DNA of 64,000 nt from Hansschlegelia plantiphila (GTDB lineage Bacteria > Pseudomonadota > Alphaproteobacteria > Rhizobiales > Methylopilaceae), in assembly GCF_027922265.1 (NCBI RefSeq), contig NZ_BSFI01000023.1, forward strand, positions 62,001 to 126,000, read 5' to 3'. The position numbers and the translations under genes are program-made. The stretch's first letter is position 1, and each line of letters starts with the position of its first letter. Below, in pieces: positions 45,452 through 54,416 of the stretch. The notes below the pieces were generated by a model. The model searched no databases. It had not been told where the DNA came from and worked only from the letters and a program-made list of their open reading frames with translations.

Positions 45452-47323
45452 TCAACTCGCCACGCGAGGCGCGCGTCCGATCCCGGCTTCCGGATCGCGC
45501 TGCGCGTGCTCGAGAAGCAGCTCGGTCGTCGCCGCAAAGTCCGCCGGTCGCGCGTAGAGATAGCCTTGGCCGAGAACGCAGCCGAGCCCTTTGAGCAACT
45601 GCGCTTGCCGTTCGGTTTCGATGCCTTCCGCCACCACCCGCATTCCGAGTTTGCGCGCAATGTCGATCAAGCCGCCGACGATGACCGAGCTCGGTCCGGC
45701 GGCGGTCAGGTCGGTGACGAAGGACCGATCGATCTTGATGATATCGACAGGGAAGGTCAGGAGGTGGGTGAGGGAGGCGTAGCCTGTCCCGAAGTCGTCG
45801 AGCGCCACGAGCAGCCCCCGGGAACGAAGCGCCTTCACCGCTTCAGCGACCATGAGATCGCTCTTTCCGAGATAGACGAGCTCGGTGACCTCAAGCACGA
45901 CGTGCTTCAGCGGCACGTCGAAGCGATCGAATATCCCGGCGATGCGCTGTTCCAGGTCGCCGCCCTGAAAGTCGCCAACGGCGACGTTGACGCCGACGTG
46001 CTGGAACGGGATGCCGGCGTCGAGCCACGACCGGACCGCGCGCGCGACCTGGATCAGCATGCGCTCGGTAAGGCGAACCGCCGTGGCGGCGTCGCTCATC
46101 GCGAGGTGGAATTGCTCTTCCGGCATGCGGAGGCGGTCATGGTCCATCACCCGGCACAGCGCTTCCACCCCGACGATTTCCGACGTGTCGAGCCGGACGA
46201 TCGGCTGAAAATGGGCATCGACACGGCCGTCCTCGAGCGCATCTTGGAGGAGGCGTATCGCTTGCAGTCGCTGGGCCATCGTGGTGCCGAGACCCCTGCT
46301 GAAGCGCACGAAGCCGCCACGGTGCACCTCTTTGGCGTGATAGAGCGCGATGTCCGCCTTCTGGCGAAGCCCCTCGACGGTCGCGCAGTCCGGCCCATGG
46401 ACGGCGCCCCCGATGGTGACGGTAAGCTGCAGCGCGCGGCCGCCGCATGTCGTCGGTGGGCGCATGGCTTCGAGAATCTGGTCGGCCACCCAATCGACGA
46501 GATCGGAGACTTCCGGCCCCTCGACGACGACGGCGAATTCGTCGCCGCTCAGTCGATAGGCGGAGCCTTGTGGCTGGATAGATCCGATACGGGCGCCGAT
46601 TTCCCGCAGCATGTCGTCCCCGGCGGCATGGCCGAGGGTATCGTTGGTCAGTTTCAGATTGTCGACGTCGATCAGCAGCAGGCCGAACTGGCTCGGGCGG
46701 CTCTCTTCCGCGAGCGCCAGATCGAAGCTCGCCCTGTTGCCGAGCCCTGTCAGAGCGTCGAAATAGGCCAGGCGATGAATCTTCGTTTCGGCGGCATGCC
46801 GCTCGAACGCGATGGTGCAGAGGTCCACGCAGGCCGCGACGATGTTTTCTTCGGCCTCGTTCGGCCCACGTTTGGTCGGAAAGTAAAAGGCGAACGTCCC
46901 GATGACGCGGCCGTCGCTGCCGAAGATCGGGCTCGACCAGCAGGCGGCGAGGCCAAGCGGAAGCGCCAACGCCTTATATTCGCTCCAGAGCGGATCGGTC
47001 TCGATGTCCGTGACGGCGACGGGAAGCCCGCGGAACGCCGCCGTGCCGCAGGATCCGAAACGCGGTCCGATCGGGACTCCGTCAACCGCGTCAGAAAATG
47101 CGGCCGGCAGACTGGGCGCTGCAAGCGCGCGCAGGCGGCCATCCTCATCGATCGAGAGAATGGAGCAGATGGACGTGGGCGCAAGGAGTTCGGCTTCGGC
47201 GCAGATCTGGCGTGCGGTTTCCGCCAAAGGCAGTCCCCGCGCGATCATTTCCAATATCTGTTTCTGGAGCCTCAGAAACATAGGTTGAAACCGAAAAGGG
47301 CGTCTTGCATCGGCGATTTCCAT
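45452..47323 (-). CDS. GAF-GGDEF-EAL domain protein (c-di-GMP turnover)
   Basis: 623 residues. A GAF domain (about 20-175) contains FGSCGTAAFRGLPVAVTDI, typical of oxidation- or ligand-sensing GAFs. The GGDEF domain (about 185-345) has a degenerate SGDEF at 259-263, so cyclase activity is uncertain; DALTGLGNR at 189-197 is present. The EAL domain (about 350-610) has the catalytic VEALCR (387-389), LEVTEL, DDFGTGYAS and QGYLYARP, so phosphodiesterase activity is likely. It may lower c-di-GMP and so influence exopolysaccharide or motility (inference). The start at 47323 is the first ATG; no clear ribosome-binding site. It is divergent from the permease. Confidence 0.92.
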   Translation of the reverse strand: MEIADARRPFRFQPMFLRLQKQILEMIARGLPLAETARQICAEAELLAPTSICSILSIDEDGRLRALAAPSLPAAFSDAVDGVPIGPRFGSCGTAAFRGLPVAVTDIETDPLWSEYKALALPLGLAACWSSPIFGSDGRVIGTFAFYFPTKRGPNEAEENIVAACVDLCTIAFERHAAETKIHRLAYFDALTGLGNRASFDLALAEESRPSQFGLLLIDVDNLKLTNDTLGHAAGDDMLREIGARIGSIQPQGSAYRLSGDEFAVVVEGPEVSDLVDWVADQILEAMRPPTTCGGRALQLTVTIGGAVHGPDCATVEGLRQKADIALYHAKEVHRGGFVRFSRGLGTTMAQRLQAIRLLQDALEDGRVDAHFQPIVRLDTSEIVGVEALCRVMDHDRLRMPEEQFHLAMSDAATAVRLTERMLIQVARAVRSWLDAGIPFQHVGVNVAVGDFQGGDLEQRIAGIFDRFDVPLKHVVLEVTELVYLGKSDLMVAEAVKALRSRGLLVALDDFGTGYASLTHLLTFPVDIIKIDRSFVTDLTAAGPSSVIVGGLIDIARKLGMRVVAEGIETERQAQLLKGLGCVLGQGYLYARPADFAATTELLLEHAQRDPEAGIGRAPRVAS

Positions 47324-47659
47324 ATCGGCCGTGCGCCGTATGCCGACAACACTGGGGCGGAAAGGCTTGGCTGCAATGCTATTCTTTGGTTCGGCTTAGG
47401 CGCCGGGTCACCATCGCACGGGCGGAATACGGCTCCGTGCACGGAGGTGACGCTGGTCTTCATAACTGGGACGGGCCGACCGTGTCACAAGCGCGCGTCC
47501 GCCCGGCGCATCTAAGGCGGCGACGAACTCCACGAATTATGCGGGCCAGATCCGAACCGTTGGTTTGCGTCGTCTCGTCGATTCAGCGAAAACCAGTCCT
47601 TCAACGTGATTTCTCCGTCTTCGGGCTGGTCACGTCACGGTCAGGAAAGCGACGGCGCG
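47324..47659. other. 336 bp divergent intergenic region
   Basis: Lies between the c-di-GMP protein and the NCS1 permease, so promoters for both are expected. I searched it by eye for a TPP riboswitch, because CytX-type permeases are often controlled by one, and found no matching core. No other structured element or gene was recognised. Confidence 0.4.
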
Positions 47660-48952
47660 ATGAGTTCCTTGCAAACGACCTATGATCCGCTGGCGCAGGT
47701 GCCTGCGGAGCGACGGGAGTTCGCCGCGCGGGACGCGTTCGCGCTGTGGTTTTCGCTGGGCGTCGGGCTGCTGGTGCTGCAGGCGGGCTCGCTGCTCGTG
47801 CCAGCGCTCAGCCTCGGCGTGGCCTTCGCCGCGATCATCTGCGGAACCGTGCTCGGCGTGCTGCTGCTCGCGGCGGCTGGGGTGATCGGCGCCGACGCCG
47901 GCCTCCCCTCGATGGCGGCGCTCCGACCAAGCCTCGGCGTGAGGGGAGCATCGATCCCGGCCGCCCTCAACGTCGTCCAACTGGTCGGCTGGGGCGCGTT
48001 CGAGATCATCGTGATGGGCGACGCTGCGAACACCCTCGCCAAGGACGCGCTCGGCGTCACGGCGCCCATGGCGTGGACTCTGCTGTTCGGCGCTTTGGCC
48101 ACCGCGGTCGCGGTGGGCGGCCCGGTGTCGTTCGTGCGCCGTTTCCTCAGGCGCTGGGGCCTCTGCCTCATCCTCGCGGCGGCGGGGTGGCTTACTTACG
48201 CGTTGCTCGCCCACCATGATCTGCGCGAGCTTTTCTCACGGCCCGGCGCGGGCGGCATGGGCTTTGGGGCTGCTGTCGATCTGGTCGTCGCGATGCCGCT
48301 GTCATGGCTGCCGTTGATCGCCGACTACACACGCTTCGGCCGGTCCTCGGGCGCCATGTTCCGCGGCAGCGCGCTTGGATATCTTGTCGCGAACGTCTGG
48401 TTCTACGGTCTCGGCGCGACCTATGCGCTGGTCTCGGGCGGGGAGGCGTCGATCGCCGTCACGCTCGCCTCCGCCGGCGCTGGCCTCGCCTTGCTGCTGA
48501 TCCTGCTGGACGAGACCGACAACGCCTTCGCCGACATCCACTCGGCAGCCGTCTCCAGCGCCACGCTGGTGCGGGCCCCTGTGCCTCGCCTCGCGCTCGG
48601 CTTCGGCGCGCTCTGCACGCTGATCGCCCTGGTCGCGCCCCTCACGGAATATCAGGGCTTCCTGCTGCTGATCGGCTCCGTGTTCGCCCCGCTGTTCGGT
48701 GTCACGCTCGCCGATCATTTCATCGTCCGTCGACGCAGGATCGACGTGGCCGAGATCGACAAAGTTGGCGGGGCTTATTGGTTTTCCGGCGGCTGGCGCG
48801 TCGCCGGGGTCGGCGCCTGGCTGCTCGGGGTCGCCACCTTCCATGGGGTGACCTATGCGTTCCCCGATCTCGGCGCGACCCTGCCGTCGCTTGTCACCGC
48901 CGGTGCGGTGTTCCTTCTCGCGAACCTTATCCCCGCCGGGCGGCGGATCTAA
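47660..48952 (+). CDS. NCS1-family permease, CytX-like (cytosine/hydroxymethylpyrimidine)
   Basis: 430 residues with about 12 hydrophobic helices. The N-terminus is soluble; the helix 1 pair ALWFSLGVGLLVLQAGSLLVP, the ALNVVQLVGWGAFEIIVM segment in helix 3 and MPLSWLPLIADYTRF in helix 6 match the CodB/CytX group of NCS1 transporters, which import cytosine, HMP or related bases. ATG 47660 has AGGAA about 12 nt upstream, so the start is moderately supported. No thiamine genes or TPP riboswitch are nearby. The substrate is therefore left open; a base, nucleoside or hydantoin-like compound is plausible. Confidence 0.88.
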   Translation: MSSLQTTYDPLAQVPAERREFAARDAFALWFSLGVGLLVLQAGSLLVPALSLGVAFAAIICGTVLGVLLLAAAGVIGADAGLPSMAALRPSLGVRGASIPAALNVVQLVGWGAFEIIVMGDAANTLAKDALGVTAPMAWTLLFGALATAVAVGGPVSFVRRFLRRWGLCLILAAAGWLTYALLAHHDLRELFSRPGAGGMGFGAAVDLVVAMPLSWLPLIADYTRFGRSSGAMFRGSALGYLVANVWFYGLGATYALVSGGEASIAVTLASAGAGLALLLILLDETDNAFADIHSAAVSSATLVRAPVPRLALGFGALCTLIALVAPLTEYQGFLLLIGSVFAPLFGVTLADHFIVRRRRIDVAEIDKVGGAYWFSGGWRVAGVGAWLLGVATFHGVTYAFPDLGATLPSLVTAGAVFLLANLIPAGRRI

Positions 48953-49372
48953 GGGCCAGCTCCAGCGCCGTAGGCGGACGCCTCCATAGCGCCTGAGTCA
49001 TAAGCTTCGAAACGGTTCCGGTCGCCCGCGCCTGAAGGCTGCGCGGTGCGGTTTTGCGCGTTGGTTCGCCCCGCCGACCGTATCCGCGGCTCGTTCGGCG
49101 TTCTCCCGCAGGAGGGTGAAAGCCGCACATCTGCGGCGTTCGAGACATTGCGCTGCAGCTCGGCTCGCGCCTCTCGACTTTGGATCATTTTTGGTTTCTT
49201 TTGTCTTTGCCGTCCGCCGGCTGGCAGGCGCTGCAGGTGCAGCGTCTCGAACGCCAGCTGGAGGACAAAAAGACCGTCCACCGCCACCGCGGCGTGGTCG
49301 ACACCCCGCCTTGAAGCGCGGACTCGCCGTCGTATTCCAGGTGGCGGCCGCGCGGCAGTCATCGGAACGTCG
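48953..49372. other. 420 bp intergenic region
   Basis: Between the permease and the IalB-like gene. An open plus-strand frame of about 58 codons ends at a TGA near 49314 and reads coding-like near its end (QVQRLERQLEDKKTV), but it has no ATG or GTG start and no ribosome-binding site, so it is not called. A T-rich stretch at 49185-49207 separates GC-rich halves. Confidence 0.3.
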
Positions 49373-49957
49373 ATGAGAAGTCTCTCGCGTTTCTTCAGGA
49401 TGTTGGTCGTCACCAGCGCGCTCTTCGTTGCGTGGCAGGACGCCGTCGCGCAATTAGCGCCGCCAGCGGACTGGAACGCGCCGGACGCCACCGTGGCCTC
49501 GACCGATCCTGCCGGGGACGGCGGCGCCGTGTCCGAGACCCACGGCGACTGGACGGTCAGTTGCATGACCACCGAAGCCGGCAAGGCGTGCAGAGTGTCG
49601 CAGCAGCAATCCGACCGGGCTGGCGGTCGACGGCCGGTCGCGATCGAGCTGACGCCCTCCGGCGACAAGGCCGTTGGCCTGGTGTTTCTGCCTTCCAACG
49701 TGGAGTTCGGCGAAGGCGTGACGTTCGGGGTCGACGACACGGTGCTTGGCGGGTCCGTGGCGCGGCGCGCCTGTCTGCCGTCGGGGTGCCCCGCCTTGCT
49801 GATTTTCGACCGCGCCGCTCTGGCGAAAATCAAGATCGGCGCGGGATTGACGGTGCTGGTCAAGACCGCAGACAGCGGTCAGGTAATAAAATTCACCCTA
49901 GGTCTCAAGGGTTTCAGCAGCGCGCTCGCCCGCGCGGCCGAGCTGGCGGGGCGCTAG
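49373..49957 (+). CDS. Invasion-associated locus B (IalB) family exported protein
   Basis: 194 residues. A signal peptide (FRMLVVTSALFVAWQDAVAQ) precedes the mature domain. HGDWTVSCM with Cys-containing KACRVSQQQ is the IalB family hallmark, followed by IELTPSGDKAVGLVFLPSNV, ARRACLPSGCPALLIF, in which two Cys probably form a disulfide, and FTLGLKGFSSALA at the C-terminus. ATG 49373 has GGAACG 5 nt upstream. IalB proteins are common in Hyphomicrobiales; despite the name, most have no known role in invasion. Stands alone. Confidence 0.88.
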   Translation: MRSLSRFFRMLVVTSALFVAWQDAVAQLAPPADWNAPDATVASTDPAGDGGAVSETHGDWTVSCMTTEAGKACRVSQQQSDRAGGRRPVAIELTPSGDKAVGLVFLPSNVEFGEGVTFGVDDTVLGGSVARRACLPSGCPALLIFDRAALAKIKIGAGLTVLVKTADSGQVIKFTLGLKGFSSALARAAELAGR

Positions 49958-49998
49958 AGCCCGTCGCGGCCGGCGACCGTGCAAATTCGCAGTCAGTC

Positions 49999-50721
49999 TC
50001 AGATCGTGAGGTTGAGTTTGTAGGCGTAGGCGTCGCCGCGGAACAGGCCTTCCACATATTCGACCAGCCGATTGTCAGCGTCGAACGAACGTCGCTTGAT
50101 CAGGAGGCAGGGACGAGGCTCCGTAAAACCGAACGTCGCGCACTCCTCGGCGTCCGGTTGGGCCGCCTCGATGGTCTGTTCGCAATGCGTCAACGCTGCG
50201 CCGCACGTCCGCAGCAACGCATACACCGATCCCTCGAGATCGCTCTTCGCGAGCGCCGGCGCGGCGGTCAGATTGTACCAGGCGACCTCACGGGACATCG
50301 GCGTCTCGTCGCCGAACCGGACGCGCACGAGTTTCAGGAGGGGCGCGGTCGAGGGCAGGCGGAACACCGACGCGATGGAGCGATCGGTGACGACAGCCCG
50401 CTCGATGATGCGGGACGAGGGGACGCGGCCGATTTCGCGCATCTCCTCGGTGAAGCCCTTGAGCCGCTCCATGCTGGGCTCGACCCGGTCGCCAGCCACC
50501 ACGGTGAAGCCCAACCGTCCGTGCGCGCTGAGCAGCTTGTTGCGGCGAAGCGTATCGTAGCATTTCTGGACGGTCGTACGGCTCAGGCCGAGATCCTGAG
50601 CGAGTTTGCGTCCTGGCGGGAGAGTGGTTCCGGCCGGCAGCGCGCCCGTTTCGATCAGCGCGCTGATCTGCTGCTCCAGCTGCAAATAATGCGGGAGCGC
50701 CGTATCGTCGCTCAACCGCAA
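49999..50721 (-). CDS. GntR-family transcriptional regulator with UTRA domain (HutC-like)
   Basis: 240 residues. The winged helix covers about 10-75 (LPHYLQLEQQISALIETGAL, RKLAQDLGLSRTTVQKCYD), and the UTRA effector domain about 90-235 (PLLKLVRVRFGDETPMSREV, YALLRTCGAALTHCEQTIEA). The start is TTG 50721 by frame; an in-frame TTG at 50715 is equally possible. It is divergent from the PfkB-type kinase with about 116 bp between the starts, so it probably senses the kinase's substrate or product and regulates that promoter. Effector unknown. Confidence 0.88.
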   Translation of the reverse strand: MRLSDDTALPHYLQLEQQISALIETGALPAGTTLPPGRKLAQDLGLSRTTVQKCYDTLRRNKLLSAHGRLGFTVVAGDRVEPSMERLKGFTEEMREIGRVPSSRIIERAVVTDRSIASVFRLPSTAPLLKLVRVRFGDETPMSREVAWYNLTAAPALAKSDLEGSVYALLRTCGAALTHCEQTIEAAQPDAEECATFGFTEPRPCLLIKRRSFDADNRLVEYVEGLFRGDAYAYKLNLTI

Positions 50722-50837
50722 CTGACTTGAGAGAGTACGTTGTTTTATCGCGGCACCTGTTCTTGAAGGCTGAAGCGCTCCCGGCGCATGAACACCATAG
50801 CGCGAAGCGCGCCGCTGCGCGAGTTGGGACGCCGCAA

Positions 50838-51785
50838 ATGTCGGACGCTAAAATATTTGTGGTCGGCAGTTTTGTGGTGGCCTGCACCGTTACCGTCGAC
50901 GCTCTCCCGCAGCCCGGCGAGTCGCTGGAAGCTAAGGCCTTCTTGCTGGAGGCCGGCGGAAAGGGCTTGAACCTTGCGATCGCCGCGCGAAGGCTCGGCG
51001 CATCGGTCGACGGGCTGTTCGCGATCGGCGACGACATGCTCTCCGGGCTTGCTTCGAGCGCCTTTCAGCGCGCGAATCTCCCGGTTTCGATGTTGCGCCA
51101 CAAGGCGGGACCCACCGGAGGCGGCGTCGGCTTCATCGCCTCGAACGGCGAGACCTGCCTTGCGGTCGCGCCCGGCGCCAATGGCGCGCTATGCGCAACC
51201 GATGTTCACACCGCGTCCGCGGCGATCGCCGCCGCCCATTCCTGCTTGGCCCAGTTCGAGGTCGCCGACGAACCGATCGCGGAGGCGTTCGCGATCGCGC
51301 GCCGCGCCGGCGGTCTGACTGTGCTCAACCCCTCGCCATTCCGCAGGCCGAGCGACGCCGTTCTCGCTCTTACGTCGGTCCTGTGCGTCAACACGCCGGA
51401 AGCGGAAGGGCTGGCGCGCGCACTGTTCGGCGGGAGGGCGATCGCCGCTTCCGATGGGTTCCGAGAGTTAGCGGCGGCCGTCTTCGCGCTTGGGCCCGAG
51501 GCGCTCGTGATCACGTCCGGGCGGAGCGGCGCGACCGTGTGGAGGAGGGACGCTGAGCCGCATTTTCAACCGGCGTTCCTCATCGATGCGGTCGACACGC
51601 TGGGGGCAGGCGACGCCTTCGCGGCCGGCGTCGCCGTCGGCCTCGCCGAAGGCCGCGCGTGGCCCGAGGTGATGCGTCTTGCCGCCGCCTGCGGAGCGCT
51701 GACGGCGGCCAGGGCCGGAACGTTCGACGCGTTGCCGCCGAGGGAAGCCGTAGACGCCATGCTTTCGAAAACCGCGCCGGCCTGA
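50838..51785 (+). CDS. PfkB-family sugar or nucleoside kinase (ribokinase-like)
   Basis: 315 residues. The first motif of the family is at FLLEAGGKGLNLAIAARRLG (about residues 35-54), and the second, containing the catalytic Asp, is in DAVDTLGAGDAFAAGVAVGL (about 252-271; GAGD is canonical). A VITSGRSGATVW strand precedes it. ATG 50838 has only GGGAC upstream. The regulator at 49999 is divergent and the NCS1 permease lies nearby, which might together form a nucleoside or sugar salvage unit, but the permease is not in the same operon. Substrate unknown. Confidence 0.9.
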   Translation: MSDAKIFVVGSFVVACTVTVDALPQPGESLEAKAFLLEAGGKGLNLAIAARRLGASVDGLFAIGDDMLSGLASSAFQRANLPVSMLRHKAGPTGGGVGFIASNGETCLAVAPGANGALCATDVHTASAAIAAAHSCLAQFEVADEPIAEAFAIARRAGGLTVLNPSPFRRPSDAVLALTSVLCVNTPEAEGLARALFGGRAIAASDGFRELAAAVFALGPEALVITSGRSGATVWRRDAEPHFQPAFLIDAVDTLGAGDAFAAGVAVGLAEGRAWPEVMRLAAACGALTAARAGTFDALPPREAVDAMLSKTAPA

Positions 51786-51941
51786 GGAAGCGCATTCCGC
51801 TTAATAGGATAGCGGGCCGCGAGGCGAAGCTGGAGGTCCCGCTCGCCACCCCAATACTTGGTTGAGCCGCGCAGCTGGGGTTGGGAAAACTCGTCGCCCT
51901 CTGCGAGCGACATCTCGGGCGGATCCCGGTCTATCGGATTA

Positions 51942-51968
51942 ACGCCGCCGCCTTATCGGCGGCGGCGT
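51942..51968. terminator. Strong GC-rich hairpin between convergent genes
   Basis: ACGCCGCCGCC (51942-51952) pairs perfectly over 11 bp with GGCGGCGGCGT (51958-51968) across the 5-nt loop TTATC. It lies between the stop of the PfkB gene (51785) and that of the AhpD-like gene (51983), which are convergent. On the minus strand it is followed by TTAATCC; it probably works as a bidirectional terminator. Confidence 0.55.
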
Positions 51969-51982
51969 CTAATCCAGTCGCG

Positions 51983-52318
51983 TCAGACGGCGCTCTTGAG
52001 AGCGTCCATCGCTCGCGCCGAATACACCAGAGCGGCGCCGGCGTTGAGCGCGACGGCGACGGTCAGCGCCTCCATGATCTCCTCTTTGCTTGCGCCGGCG
52101 TCCTTCGCCGCCTGCGTGTGGACCGCAAGGCAACCGTCGCAGCGGGTCGTCACCGCGACGGCGATTGCGATCAGCTCCCGCGTCTTGGCGTCGAGCGCCT
52201 TCGCGGCCGTCGCGGATCCGGCGAGGATGTCATGGCCCTTCATCAGATCGGGATTGAGCTTCGCGATCTCTCCGATCGCGGCGCCGAGTTCTCCGCGGTA
52301 GGCGTTCCAGTCCAGCAT
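51983..52318 (-). CDS. Carboxymuconolactone decarboxylase/AhpD-family protein
   Basis: 111 residues. The AhpD-like motif is KTRELIAIAVAVTTRCDGCL (CxxC at about 79-82 with His nearby in LAVHTQAAKDAGAS), which forms a redox disulfide in alkylhydroperoxidase-type proteins. ATG 52318 follows GGAG. Members commonly act as small peroxidase-like or decarboxylase-like homohexamers; here the intact CxxC favours peroxidase-like redox activity. It lies 26 bp downstream of the DMT gene on the same strand and may share its transcript. Confidence 0.9.
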   Translation of the reverse strand: MLDWNAYRGELGAAIGEIAKLNPDLMKGHDILAGSATAAKALDAKTRELIAIAVAVTTRCDGCLAVHTQAAKDAGASKEEIMEALTVAVALNAGAALVYSARAMDALKSAV

Positions 52319-52344
52319 GAGCGTCTCCTTTTTCTTTCTTGACG

Positions 52345-53271
52345 TTATTCTTGGCCCACCGGACGGACGCGGCGCGGCCGAAGCGGCTCCACGAGGCTCG
52401 CGGCGAGAATGAGGGCGCAGCCGATCAGTTCACGGGCGCCGAAGGGATCGTCGGAGAGGAGCGCCGCCGACAGGAAGGCGACCGCAACCTCTCCCATCAA
52501 CAGCAGCGCGACGCGCGTCGGCGTCAGCCGGCTCGCGCCCCACAAGGTCAGCAGGTTCATGGGCATGAACATGACCAGCGCCAGCAGCATGATGGGGGCG
52601 AAAATCGAGGCGGCGGCTGCGGGAGCCGCCAGCGCGCGGCCCAGACCATCGGGGTTGAGCGCCGCTCCGGCCGCGGCCGCCGAAACCGCGGAGCCGATCG
52701 CCCAGCACCAGGTGAAGGCCGCGGCGCCGGGTTCTGGCGCGCGATAGATGAAATAGGAGGAGAGAGCGAAGGTGACGCCTGCAAGAAGCGCCAGCGCGTC
52801 GCCGGCGTTCGCGGGGCCGCCGCCGGAACCGAAGCCCAGAATGACTCCGAGGCCGAGCAGGCCGAGGCCGATCTCGACCGCCCGGCTCCCCCCGATAGGC
52901 CGGCGAAGGCCGACATATTCGATCAACGTCGTCCATATCGGCGCGAGGTAGAACAACAGGGTCGCGCGCGCGATCGTCGTGAGGCCGACGCTGAGATAAT
53001 AGCAGGTCATCGCGACTCCGCCCGTCGCCCCGATCAGGGCGAGGGAGCGCCACTGTCCGGAGAGGCGCGCGCGACTTCTGTGGACGACGGGCGACAACGC
53101 TAAGGCGACCACGCCGAAAATCAGCGCTATCGCCCAATCGGAATCGAGCCCGCGTTCTTTCAACATGCGCATCGGGAGCCACGCGGCGCCCCAGAAGATC
53201 GTCGAGAATGCGACAGCGAGAGAGGGCGTCAGGGAGCCGCCGGCGCTGTCCTGACGTTCGGACGGGGTCAT
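52345..53271 (-). CDS. EamA/DMT-superfamily transporter
   Basis: 308 residues with about ten helices in two EamA repeats: the first at about 15-145 ([36 protein letters not shown]) and the second at about 160-295 ([30 protein letters not shown]). DMT proteins export metabolites or amino acids. ATG 53271 overlaps the stop of the CobW-like gene (ATGA), so it is translationally coupled to it. The link with the GTPase may be functional (metal or metabolite handling) or just operon organisation. Substrate unknown. Confidence 0.9.
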   Translation of the reverse strand: MTPSERQDSAGGSLTPSLAVAFSTIFWGAAWLPMRMLKERGLDSDWAIALIFGVVALALSPVVHRSRARLSGQWRSLALIGATGGVAMTCYYLSVGLTTIARATLLFYLAPIWTTLIEYVGLRRPIGGSRAVEIGLGLLGLGVILGFGSGGGPANAGDALALLAGVTFALSSYFIYRAPEPGAAAFTWCWAIGSAVSAAAAGAALNPDGLGRALAAPAAAASIFAPIMLLALVMFMPMNLLTLWGASRLTPTRVALLLMGEVAVAFLSAALLSDDPFGARELIGCALILAASLVEPLRPRRVRPVGQE

Positions 53272-54278
53272 GCGGCCGCGGCGCTGCGGCCTTCGGAGGC
53301 CGACGACCCGTCTTCCGGCGCCAGGCATGCCGCAAATCCGTCTCGCAACGCCGCCTCATCGAGATTGCGGCCGATGAAGACAAGGCGACTCCGCCGCTCG
53401 TCTCCAATGGGCCACGGCTCCTGGACATCGCCTTCAAGCATGGTCTGAACGCCATGGAAAACGAAGCGGCGGTTCTCGCCCGACAGGGCGACCACGCCTT
53501 TGGACCTGAGGATGTCGCCGCCGCTCCGCCTGATCAGCGTCTGCATCCAACTCATGAAGCGGTCGGGGTCCAGTTCCCGGTCCGTCGTGAGCGCCAGGCT
53601 TGAGACCTGGTGGCGGGAGGGCTCGACCGCCGCCGGCGCGGCGACGAACCGGTTGCGCGGGCCGCGCAGGTCGAAGCCCCGCAGGTCGAACAGCGCCTGG
53701 GGATCGACCGCCCCGCGCGTGACGTGAACCAGCGGGGCCGCCGCGTTGAGGGCGCGGGCGATCCCCTCGGCCTCTGTGCGCTGGGACGGGCTGGCGACGT
53801 CGGCCTTGGTCAGCAGCAGAAGATCTGCGAAGGCGATCTGAGCCGCCACCGCCGGATCGCCCTCGATACTCTCCGCAAGGTGGACGGCGTCGACCACACA
53901 GACGACGCCGTCCAGCCGTATGTGGTCCGAAAGATCGTCGTCGAGCAGGAAGGTCGCCGCGATCGGCGCGGGATCGGCGAGGCCTGTGGTCTCGATCAGA
54001 ATGGCGTCGAGCCCCGCATCACGGGCGAGCAGCGTCTCGAGTGCGCCGATCAGGTCGCCGCGCACGCTGCAGCACAGGCATCCGTTGGCGAGTTCGACGA
54101 CCGCCTCGTCGGCTCCGACGATCAGTTCGCCATCGACGCCGATCTCGCCGAATTCGTTGACGACGACGCCGTAGCGGCGCGCCCCTCGGGGCGCTCCGAG
54201 GATCCCGTTCAGGATCGTGGTCTTTCCGGCTCCAAGATATCCGGTCAGCACGGTCACGGGGATTGCCGAATACGCCAT
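53268..54278 (-). CDS. CobW/COG0523-family GTPase (metallochaperone-like)
   Basis: 336 residues. Walker A is [13 protein letters not shown] (about residues 12-24), the family hallmark CxCC is [16 protein letters not shown] (about 65-80), Walker B/ETTG reads [14 protein letters not shown], and the nucleotide-specificity TKAD is present. The C-terminal CobW_C domain ends in [11 protein letters not shown] and FIGRNLDE. Such GTPases deliver zinc, cobalt or other metals to client enzymes. It is the first gene of the minus-strand unit and divergent from an operon containing a metal-dependent amidohydrolase, a plausible client (inference). Confidence 0.93.
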   Translation of the reverse strand: MAYSAIPVTVLTGYLGAGKTTILNGILGAPRGARRYGVVVNEFGEIGVDGELIVGADEAVVELANGCLCCSVRGDLIGALETLLARDAGLDAILIETTGLADPAPIAATFLLDDDLSDHIRLDGVVCVVDAVHLAESIEGDPAVAAQIAFADLLLLTKADVASPSQRTEAEGIARALNAAAPLVHVTRGAVDPQALFDLRGFDLRGPRNRFVAAPAAVEPSRHQVSSLALTTDRELDPDRFMSWMQTLIRRSGGDILRSKGVVALSGENRRFVFHGVQTMLEGDVQEPWPIGDERRSRLVFIGRNLDEAALRDGFAACLAPEDGSSASEGRSAAAA

Positions 54279-54314
54279 CAACAATCCCCAGCGAGCTGAA
54301 ATGCGGAAATCAGA

Positions 54315-54329
54315 GCGGTACGTTACCGC
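54315..54329. promoter_or_regulatory. Palindrome upstream of the LLM operon promoter
   Basis: GCGGTA-CGT-TACCGC is a perfect 6-bp inverted repeat with a 3-nt spacer, placed 11 bp before the -35 box at 54341 and between the divergent cobW-like gene and LLM oxidoreductase gene. It has the form of a regulator site; no regulator is assigned. Confidence 0.4.
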
Positions 54330-54340
54330 GAAATTCGGCG

Positions 54341-54370
54341 TTGACAACCTAAAAAACGGCGGGATACGGT
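54341..54370 (+). promoter_or_regulatory. Sigma70-type promoter of the LLM-amidohydrolase operon
   Basis: TTGACA (54341-54346) and ATACGGT (54364-54370) are separated by 17 nt, 47 bp before the oxidoreductase start. The same core, GCGTTGACA-17 nt-ATACGGT, occurs before the ABC transporter gene at 60642, which suggests co-expression. The -10 is not the strict consensus. Confidence 0.55.
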
Positions 54371-54416
54371 CTGTGGACGGCGTTAAAGCGCGCGTTCCGG
54401 ACGGGATGGCAGTCAA

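Noticed and set aside
47324..47659. TPP riboswitch upstream of the CytX-like permease
   Set aside because: The conserved thi-box core and flanking stems are absent by eye.
49110..49314. Short plus-strand frame before the IalB gene
   Set aside because: Coding-like end but no start codon or ribosome-binding site; listed only in the gap entry.
54315..54329. Zur or Fur box at the palindrome before the LLM operon
   Set aside because: The GCGGTA arms do not resemble the AT-rich alphaproteobacterial Zur or Fur sites I know.
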